From: Chitinophagales bacterium
GTDB taxonomy: Bacteria; Bacteroidota; Bacteroidia; Chitinophagales; Saprospiraceae
Assembly (NCBI GenBank): GCA_013297575.1
Contig: JAAFHO010000119.1
Coordinates: 1-11,403, forward strand
Reading direction: 5' to 3'
DNA length: 11,403 nt
The notes under the pieces were generated by a model that worked only from the letters and a program-made list of their open reading frames with translations, did no database searches and had not been told where the DNA came from. The translations under genes and the position numbers were made by a program. The stretch's first letter is position 1; each line of letters opens with the position of its first letter. Below, in pieces: positions 7,085-11,403 of this stretch.

Positions 7085-7711
7085 TTACTTCTTTCTAATC
7101 ACCATTAAACCATCTCTCAGCGGTAATAACAAATTATCTACCCGTGTATCCTCGTGTACCATTTTATTAAAATTTCGGATGGCTACCGTCGTTGCCTCTT
7201 GGTCGTCGGTGAGTACTTTGCCGTCCCAAAGGATATTATCGGCCAAGATAAAACCACCGGAACGCGTTCGGGACAAAGCCAGTTCGTAGTGTTTGGCGTA
7301 ATCCAGTTTGCCAGCATCCAAAAAAACGAGGTCAAATATTTCATTGAGAACGGGAATTACCGTGGCCGCATCGCCGATATAGAGTTTTACTTTATCGGTA
7401 AGGCCTGCTTTTTCCACAAATTTCTGGATGATATAAGCATGTTCGTCGTTGACTTCAATCGTATGCACTTCTCCATCTGGCGGCAGGTATTGCGCCATAC
7501 AAATAGCCGTATAACCCGTAAAAGCACCCACTTCAAGGATGCGTCGGGGCTGCACCATTTGTGTAATAAATGACAATAACATGCCTTGGTATGGCCCCGA
7601 AAGCATTTGCGGACTAAGGGTGTGCAAATGCGTATATCGCTCCAGTTCGTCTAGTATCGGGTGTGGAGGCGTGGTATGCTGAACGGCATAATCTAAAACT
7701 TCGTGCTGCAC
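7085..7711 (-). CDS. Class I SAM-dependent O-methyltransferase (Methyltransf_3 / COG4122)
   Basis: This 208-residue cytoplasmic protein belongs to the caffeoyl-CoA/catechol O-methyltransferase family, which methylates a hydroxyl group using S-adenosylmethionine and a divalent metal. Seen here: substrate and entry region LSPQMLSGPYQG (32-43), SAM motif I ILEVGAFTGYTA (58-69), acidic TIEVN (84-88), LVFLDAGKLDY (128-138) with metal ligand D132, and ADNILWDGKV (157-166) with metal ligands D158 and N159. The canonical DADK is DAGK here. Length is normal. The start codon is GTG (7709-7711): an in-frame TAA lies 18 bases upstream and the first ATG is codon 36, inside the conserved region, so GTG is the only sensible start. 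It begins 4 bp after the stop of the upstream lipoprotein gene. The substrate cannot be inferred; relatives include the tRNA hydroxyuridine methylase TrmR. Confidence 0.92.
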   Translation of the reverse strand: MQHEVLDYAVQHTTPPHPILDELERYTHLHTLSPQMLSGPYQGMLLSFITQMVQPRRILEVGAFTGYTAICMAQYLPPDGEVHTIEVNDEHAYIIQKFVEKAGLTDKVKLYIGDAATVIPVLNEIFDLVFLDAGKLDYAKHYELALSRTRSGGFILADNILWDGKVLTDDQEATTVAIRNFNKMVHEDTRVDNLLLPLRDGLMVIRKK

Positions 7712-7715
7712 AGGA

Positions 7716-8027
7716 TCAGTTCTTTTTAGGGTTAAATATTGGTTTTACCTCCAGTGAATCAATGGGAGGCACTACGGGGGGCTGTTCGGGTTTGAACGGT
7801 CGCATTCGGTTAAGGGAATCGCGTAAGTCCGTTTGCGCTTCGGCGAGTAGCAACGAATCTACGGTTTTGCTGGCTTCGGCCATCAGACCATTTCGGCACT
7901 CCTCTCGTCTTTTTTTGGAAAACTCAGCAACACGTGCATCCACTTTTTGCCGAATAAGGACTTCCTCGCCTGGGCCACAAGCGGTAAATAGCAAAAGGAA
8001 AAATGCCGTTTTGAAATATTGCGCCAT
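7716..8027 (-). CDS. Small lipoprotein with coiled-coil and proline-rich tail
   Basis: This 103-residue protein starts with a short signal (MAQYFKTAFFLLLFTAC) whose C17 is in a lipobox-like FTAC context, followed by GPGEEV; the early acidic residues could favour surface exposure in Bacteroidota. Residues 22-75 are a charged, probably helical region with many Arg, Glu and Ala (KVDARVAEFSKKRREEC at 28-44), suggesting a coiled coil. Residues 77-103 are proline-rich (FKPEQPPVVPPID). I recognise no family. It is 4 bp from the O-methyltransferase gene and shares its transcript, but a functional link is not evident. The start is supported by the -7 element 24 bases upstream and by the signal peptide. 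Confidence 0.78.
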   Translation of the reverse strand: MAQYFKTAFFLLLFTACGPGEEVLIRQKVDARVAEFSKKRREECRNGLMAEASKTVDSLLLAEAQTDLRDSLNRMRPFKPEQPPVVPPIDSLEVKPIFNPKKN

Positions 8028-8051
8028 AATTTTTTTGTCCTAAAATTTGCG

Positions 8052-8059
8052 CAAAAGTA
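8052..8059 (-). promoter_or_regulatory. Putative -7 promoter element of the lipoprotein/methyltransferase unit
   Basis: The minus strand reads TACTTTTG followed by C, 24 bases before the lipoprotein ATG, and is identical to the element ahead of gldA. A perfect 5-bp inverted repeat, TGGGA (8070-8074) and TCCCA (8080-8084), lies just upstream, near the -33 region, and might be an operator or a weak end of the previous unit. Confidence 0.55.
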
Positions 8060-8098
8060 CGGTAAATTATGGGAGATATTCCCAGATGAACCCAATCT

Positions 8099-8125
8099 CT
8101 TATGTTCCCTACCCAAGAACATAAG
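8099..8125. repeat. 9-bp perfect inverted repeat spanning a stop codon
   Basis: CTTATGTTC (8099-8107) is the exact reverse complement of GAACATAAG (8117-8125), with a 9-base loop. On the minus strand the first arm encodes the last residues of the 158-residue lipoprotein and the loop contains its TAG stop. No T-run follows on either strand, so a Rho-independent terminator is not supported, but a role in mRNA 3'-end stability or termination is possible. Confidence 0.5.
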
Positions 8126-8585
8126 CTATTTCGGCTATTAATTTACCTTTTGGAGTATATATAATATAGTTTTTCTTAAATTGCCTCACGACTTTAACAC
8201 GACCTTCAAACCTTTTTGTTTCAGTATTAAATACTGTGGCGTTACCATTTTTCAATGCCTGAAAACCAGCCATTTGAACGAAAGTTTTTTTAAAAAGTAA
8301 TTCTCTGTCGCGTTCATCCCAACCTTGTTCATCAGAAAACCTTACAATGGAATCTGTACTAATCTGTTCGAAAAAAGGAATCAATGTGGACGAATATTGA
8401 CTCAATGGGGGTTTATTCAGTTCTGAAAGCAGATCATTTTTACTACACCTTATTGTAAACCCATAGGATTGGAATTCAAACATGGTGCTATTTGGTACTT
8501 GTCCTGGGCTTAGCCTGACATACCATTTATTGCAAGAGAGGAACGCCATAGAGACCAATAAGACATATAAGTATTTTATTGTCAT
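8109..8585 (-). CDS. Hypothetical lipoprotein, 158 residues
   Basis: I do not recognise this protein. Residues 1-17 form a lipoprotein signal (MTIKYLYVLLVSMAFLS) with C18 in an AFLSC context. The mature region has a basic C-terminal part likely to form beta strands: FEGRVKVVRQFKKNYIIYTP (123-142) reads like alternating strands ending in a turn, then GKLIAEIAYVLG. One further Cys is at 47. The gene is A+T-richer than the core genes, no TAnnTTTG motif precedes it, and its stop codon lies inside a 9-bp inverted repeat. It is the last of six small accessory genes on this strand downstream of an RHS remnant. A periplasmic immunity role is conceivable but rests only on context. Confidence 0.75.
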   Translation of the reverse strand: MTIKYLYVLLVSMAFLSCNKWYVRLSPGQVPNSTMFEFQSYGFTIRCSKNDLLSELNKPPLSQYSSTLIPFFEQISTDSIVRFSDEQGWDERDRELLFKKTFVQMAGFQALKNGNATVFNTETKRFEGRVKVVRQFKKNYIIYTPKGKLIAEIAYVLG

Positions 8586-8645
8586 TTATTTTTTTCTTTT
8601 TATGGATCGAATAATCGTAATTATTACAATAGTAAAACCACACAA

Positions 8646-8936
8646 TTATATTAATTTCAACATAATATCTCTACTATCAAGCACAAGTGCAAATATCCAC
8701 ATCAATACGTTTATACTATTTAGCAGTATATAAAACTTATCAATACTTATTTTATAATACAAGTAGTATAGTATATAAACAAAAACAAGCAAATAACTAA
8801 AAAATCCTAACACCACGAATAGTATTAGAATTGTAGTGCACGATGCGTTTTCATAAGGATAAATAGCGTTCCATCCATAGAGAAATACCCAAAAAAGTGT
8901 GGGTATAAATGAAAATATTTTAAATAGAAGTTTCAT
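8646..8936 (-). CDS. Small hydrophobic membrane protein
   Basis: This 96-residue protein is nearly all hydrophobic, with probable transmembrane segments at about 5-22, 34-60 and 67-86, very rich in Leu, Ile, Phe and Tyr (LLVFVYILYYLYYKI at 49-63). No known family is evident. Its DNA is among the most A+T-rich in the window, which by itself tends to encode hydrophobic residues, so some caution is needed. The clean ATG start (MKLLFKIF), the pattern of three spans with a charged end (DSRD, LKLI), and the same strand and spacing as its neighbours favour a real gene. Small polytopic proteins of this size occur as immunity proteins in toxin loci; that is inference. Confidence 0.6.
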   Translation of the reverse strand: MKLLFKIFSFIPTLFWVFLYGWNAIYPYENASCTTILILFVVLGFFSYLLVFVYILYYLYYKISIDKFYILLNSINVLMWIFALVLDSRDIMLKLI

Positions 8937-8968
8937 ATTCCTTTGATTTGAATTTTTACATTTAAACC

Positions 8969-9337
8969 TTAAAACCGTATATTGTACATTGTCCTATCTA
9001 TTAATATGCCTTTCCGATGATACCTTTCACTTGACATTACTTGTCCATCAGAAATTTTATACTTCCAGACTCCTTTTTTTTGCCCTTTTTTATAATGGCC
9101 GGAGACCGCTTGTACTCCATTGGGGAAAAACGATGTGTATTTGCCCTGTAATTTGCCTCTACGATAATAGCATAAAGTGACCACCTGCAAAGTATCGGAA
9201 GTTATCCACACCCCCATTTTTTGGGCATCTTTATTGGTCTGGTTGATATTGTTAATACTGCAACATGATGAAACAATCACTATTGCAAAAGACAAAACAA
9301 TAAACAAATAAAAATGATCTGCTCTTTTGTTTTTCAT
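8969..9337 (-). CDS. Lipoprotein with MORN/YwqK-type repeats
   Basis: This 122-residue protein has a signal at 1-24 and a good lipobox VSSC with C25 (C26 follows). The mature part has repeats of the MORN_2/YwqK type: YYRRGKLQGKYTSFFPNG (57-74), VSGHYKKGQKKGVWKYKISDG (78-98, read as two pieces) and SERYHRKGIL (103-112), each a Y/x-x-G-x-x-G-x-W/Y-x-x-x-x-x-x-G strand-turn unit. In Bacillus subtilis YwqK lies with the deaminase toxin YwqJ, and this repeat family is often named YwqK family antitoxin in Bacteroidota, although many members have no proven target. Lipid anchoring places it in the periplasm or on a membrane surface. Its position in a run of small genes below an RHS remnant fits an immunity-type gene, but no partner toxin is visible. 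Confidence 0.8.
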   Translation of the reverse strand: MKNKRADHFYLFIVLSFAIVIVSSCCSINNINQTNKDAQKMGVWITSDTLQVVTLCYYRRGKLQGKYTSFFPNGVQAVSGHYKKGQKKGVWKYKISDGQVMSSERYHRKGILIDRTMYNIRF

Positions 9338-9376
9338 ATCTCAATCAAGTTTAGAAATGAAATTTATTTTCAATAA

Positions 9377-9988
9377 CTAATCCCCTCTAGGTCGCGTCCC
9401 ATCTGGATTAATGACAATTTTGGCTACCCTAGATTTACCCTTTTTATCCAGTATGGTATATGACATGTAGCCATAGTCGCATCCCATTTCAAAATCTGTA
9501 CTGAGTAACATGTGTATAAACCACGCCTCTGGCTTGATTTTTGATACATAATTTACTTCCTCACAATAATCAAGCCCAATAGCAATATATACCGTATTGT
9601 CTCCATTTTTATAGGAGACAAAAGTATATGGGCAAGAATATTCTATTGGATCCATATCACTTCTCCAATCATTAATCATGATGATTGAGTCATATTCTAT
9701 TTTATTTGACCTAGCATAATCGTAAATTGTTTTAAAAACGATACCTGCTGGATAATCTCTTATAGAATAAATTTTCTTGGCATAGTCAATATAGTAATCG
9801 CGGGTATCCAATGGACATAGTGAATCCTTGATCGCTTTGCGATAAGGGTGGTACTCATCCATGAGTTTATTATACCATTGCACTTTCCATTCAAATTGGT
9901 CGGGCAATTGGTTGGTTTTATAGGCTTTACAACTATAAAATAGTAAAAAAGCAAATAACCAATAGGGTTTATTTATCCTTTGTGTCAT
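9377..9988 (-). CDS. Hypothetical lipoprotein, 203 residues
   Basis: I do not recognise this protein. It has a short signal with a central aromatic and hydrophobic run (PYWLFAFLLFYSC) and C20 as probable lipidation site. The mature domain contains charged and aromatic motifs: DEYHPYRKAIKDSLC (44-58), TRDYYIDYAKKIYSIRDYPAG (62-82, read as two pieces), YDSIIMINDWRSD (99-111), and a Cys-containing C-terminal half (GLDYCEEVNYVS, FEMGCDYGYMSY). It ends KIVINPDGTRPRGD. The Cys residues could form disulphides in the periplasm. It is A+T-rich like its neighbours, with no -7 element in the leader. It shares strand, compartment and size with the adjacent accessory genes, and no enzymatic motif is visible. 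Confidence 0.78.
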   Translation of the reverse strand: MTQRINKPYWLFAFLLFYSCKAYKTNQLPDQFEWKVQWYNKLMDEYHPYRKAIKDSLCPLDTRDYYIDYAKKIYSIRDYPAGIVFKTIYDYARSNKIEYDSIIMINDWRSDMDPIEYSCPYTFVSYKNGDNTVYIAIGLDYCEEVNYVSKIKPEAWFIHMLLSTDFEMGCDYGYMSYTILDKKGKSRVAKIVINPDGTRPRGD

Positions 9989-10102
9989 TATTTATCCTGT
10001 AAATATTATCGCCCAGTAAACCGAACTTTGCCATCTGCGGGCCGCAGCATCGTCCTGCCATGAGTGTACGATTTGCGCCGAATTGAAACCCTTTTTTCTA
10101 TT
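9989..10102. other. G+C-richer spacer with 13-base palindrome
   Basis: This 114-base gap is visibly less A+T-rich in its middle (about 10011-10080) than the genes on both sides. It holds a perfect palindrome CTGCGG (10035-10040), G, CCGCAG (10042-10047). On the minus strand two frames read as peptide-like text without an early stop, for example MLRPADGKVRFTGR before a stop, but no start or family is recognisable. It may be a fragment of an older gene. Confidence 0.35.
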
Positions 10103-10555
10103 TTATGTCCCAGAATAATAATAATCTAAATACCAAATTTTGTCAATGCGCTTAAATACCCTAATTATTTCAAAACTTGACGCTTCAATATAGATTCTTT
10201 CCTTAACCAATGTGTCAGTTTTTTCAGTTTCCAATATCAAATCTGAATCAAGTACAGGCAGATGCATCATAGTCCAATCATTGATACCCTCATTTGGCAC
10301 ATGAAAATCTTCACTTTCCTCCGTGGTATTGTCGGTTTCGTGACCCTTCAACGGAAAAATAACTCTTTTTATTTGAAATAGAGAATCAGTATGAAACCGA
10401 AAATAAAAATCATCAAAATCTTCTCCAGTTGCCCTAGCATTTTCACTAGATTGATTGTCCTTGCTGTCCTTCTTTGAAGAAATACATGAATTAATCATTA
10501 GAGCATTAAGCCCTGCCAGAAGAACCATTACTGCTAGCATCGTTCTTTTTTTCAT
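10103..10555 (-). CDS. DUF4348-like lipoprotein
   Basis: This 150-residue protein has a signal peptide (MKKRTMLAVMVLLAGLNALM) and lipobox INSC with C24. A low-complexity polar linker follows (SSKKDSKDNQSSENARATG). The folded part starts EDFDDFYFRFHTDSLFQIKR (45-64) then VIFPLKG (65-71), which matches my memory of the DUF4348 (PF14254) pattern of Bacteroidota lipoproteins: an F-x-x-F-x-x-F helix, DSxFQ and an FPLxG strand. The C-terminus VFKRIDKIWYLDYYYSGT (133-150) also fits that family's W-x-L-x-Y-x ending. The fold is probably a small alpha+beta domain; the function is unknown. It has no clear promoter motif and may be read through from 11067. Confidence 0.78.
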   Translation of the reverse strand: MKKRTMLAVMVLLAGLNALMINSCISSKKDSKDNQSSENARATGEDFDDFYFRFHTDSLFQIKRVIFPLKGHETDNTTEESEDFHVPNEGINDWTMMHLPVLDSDLILETEKTDTLVKERIYIEASSFEIIRVFKRIDKIWYLDYYYSGT

Positions 10556-10611
10556 TATTTAAATTGCTTTGTTTTCTTTGTAACTGTTGTAAAAGGCTAT
10601 TAATAATATAC

Positions 10612-11067
10612 CTATGGGTTATATGGCACAAGAAAAAGGTCATCGACATCAAATACATTATATACCTTATCGACTAATTTTAAATCCTGTTGAGTAACAT
10701 ATCGAACATCCAAAGAAAATTTTTTATCTTTTCCTAAAAGAGCATTTAAGTCCATTATAGATAGCAGGTATAAATATTTCCCTTCATCTACTGCTATTTT
10801 ATAAGAACCAGCGCCACATTTAATGTGATGAATACACCCACATCCTAGATAATACGCTTCTATCGTGCCTTCAATGTGAAAATAGTTGCTAGTTTGCATC
10901 GTATCAGCTGCCGTCCTTACCGGAAATAATTTTGCATGGAGCCCCAGAATTGAATCTATTGAAGTCATTATTACTGGTAAATGTTCTATTGAATCTAAGC
11001 TATATTCAGATTGTGCATTAAGATTTACATTAAAACAGATAACTATGATTGCGATGTAATTTTTCAT
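10612..11067 (-). CDS. Secreted small protein with Cys cluster
   Basis: This 151-residue protein has a signal peptide ending NLNA before Q19 and no lipobox, so a soluble periplasmic or exported protein is expected. The middle carries FHIEGTIEAYYLGCGCIHHI (63-82) with C76, C78, H80, H81 and then C84, a compact Cys/His cluster that could bind zinc or another metal or form a disulphide. The strand-rich run from 63 to about 120, starting GTIEA and ending FSLDVRYV, hints at a small beta-barrel; this is inference. It is the first intact gene downstream of the RHS remnant, a position typical of immunity or tip genes. It is not assigned to a family. Confidence 0.72.
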   Translation of the reverse strand: MKNYIAIIVICFNVNLNAQSEYSLDSIEHLPVIMTSIDSILGLHAKLFPVRTAADTMQTSNYFHIEGTIEAYYLGCGCIHHIKCGAGSYKIAVDEGKYLYLLSIMDLNALLGKDKKFSLDVRYVTQQDLKLVDKVYNVFDVDDLFLVPYNP

Positions 11068-11403
11068 AATATTTTAATTTCATTCCATTTACCTGATGAC
11101 TGGCTTTTTCCTATCAAGGGAATGCGCTGCTCCATTTCTGCACGCGGATTCGGCCACCACCATCGTATAGTAGATCAATTACCTTATTACCAACAAAGGT
11201 GAGTCTGTTAGGAGATTCAGGAAATTATAGGTTAGACTCATGTCTTTGTAAGGATCGGTGGATCATATTCCCGTTCGCATCGTAACCATACTGTGCCGTA
11301 AAGTATGGTTCCTGCCCTGTGCAAAGGACCCCTGGCCCCCTATTTCCCTCTACCTCAACCCCGCATTAATATCAGCCAAAGCCTTTGAACCCGGACACAA
11401 ATC
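11068..11403. other. Gene-poor stretch at the window end
   Basis: No intact gene is visible across these 336 bases. Bases 11068-11113 are an A+T-rich leader without a recognised promoter, 11114-11362 hold the RHS remnant, and 11363-11403 contain nothing I can assign. A short minus-strand reading (ending in KALADINAGLR before a TAG at 11350-11352) enters from beyond the window, but it is too short to call. Confidence 0.6.
11114..11362 (-). pseudogene. Decayed RHS/YD-repeat protein fragment
   Basis: On the minus strand three pieces of an RHS core are readable. One frame gives EPYFTAQYGYDANGNMIH (ending at 11258). A second gives DPYKDMSLTYNFLNL (11256 down to 11212). The first frame then resumes as RLTFVGNKVIDLLYDGGGRI plus RVQKW (11206 down to about 11130) until a TGA at 11114-11116. 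The YD-x-x-GNM and YNxLNLPNR-type motifs are characteristic of RHS repeats, secreted shells of polymorphic toxins. One extra base (11257) and one missing base (between 11209 and 11212) compensate each other, and the original frame holds a TAA in between. The fragment upstream reads GVEVEGNRGPGVLCTGQ back to a stop near 11366. No start, toxin domain or complete repeat array is present, so this is a remnant. Confidence 0.75.

Noticed and set aside
7154..7573. Plus-strand open frame of 139 codons
   Set aside because: It is antisense to the O-methyltransferase, with no signal or motif of its own.
8070..8084. TGGGA/TCCCA repeat as an intrinsic terminator
   Set aside because: The stem is five pairs with no following T-run; it is mentioned only as a possible operator next to the promoter.
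11350..11403. End of a minus-strand gene entering from outside (KALADINAGLR then TAG)
   Set aside because: Only 17 codons are visible, no family is recognisable, and it adjoins decayed RHS sequence; it cannot be distinguished from noise.
1..11403. tRNA, rRNA or CRISPR features
   Set aside because: No regularly spaced repeats, cloverleaf-like segments or conserved rRNA stretches were seen on either strand.

Overview
The window looks like Bacteroidota chromosome, most probably a gliding-type lineage such as the Saprospiria or Cytophagia (lineage by inference only). The grounds are gldA/gldF homologues, a DUF3109 protein, a long-form SAICAR synthase, many short lipoproteins with Bacteroidota-like lipoboxes, no obvious Shine-Dalgarno sequences, and four copies of a TAnnTTTGC promoter element ahead of genes. 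Every gene I can support lies on the minus strand, so the window is read from high to low coordinates. I found no RNA gene, CRISPR array or complete mobile element.

Region A (1-8060) is mostly housekeeping or conserved. In transcription order it holds: a small coiled-coil lipoprotein followed 4 bp later by a GTG-started O-methyltransferase; a tight four-gene operon gldA - gldF - degenerate amidohydrolase - DUF3109 cysteine-cluster protein (gaps of 8 and 19 bp, then an ATGA overlap); an A+T-rich orphan lipoprotein; purC; and a secreted GHL10-family glycoside hydrolase whose 3' end leaves the window at base 1. TAnnTTTGC elements precede the lipoprotein/methyltransferase pair, gldA, purC and the hydrolase.

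Region B (8100-11403) is accessory. It contains six small, visibly A+T-rich genes: four lipoproteins, one secreted cysteine-rich protein and one tiny membrane protein. One lipoprotein has MORN/YwqK-antitoxin-type repeats and one looks like DUF4348. None has a clear TAnnTTTG promoter. Upstream on the same strand (11114-11362) is a decayed RHS/YD-repeat fragment. It is recognisable in two frames, and a one-base insertion is compensated 43 bases later by a one-base deletion. The arrangement (RHS core remnant, then a run of unrelated small secreted or lipid-anchored genes) resembles the worn tail of an RHS polymorphic-toxin locus with leftover immunity or tip genes. That reading is an inference, and no toxin domain is visible in the window.

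The other notable item is the amidohydrolase-like protein in the gld operon. It keeps the fold's landmarks but has lost both histidines of the HxH metal motif and a barrel histidine, so it is probably a secreted pseudoenzyme.
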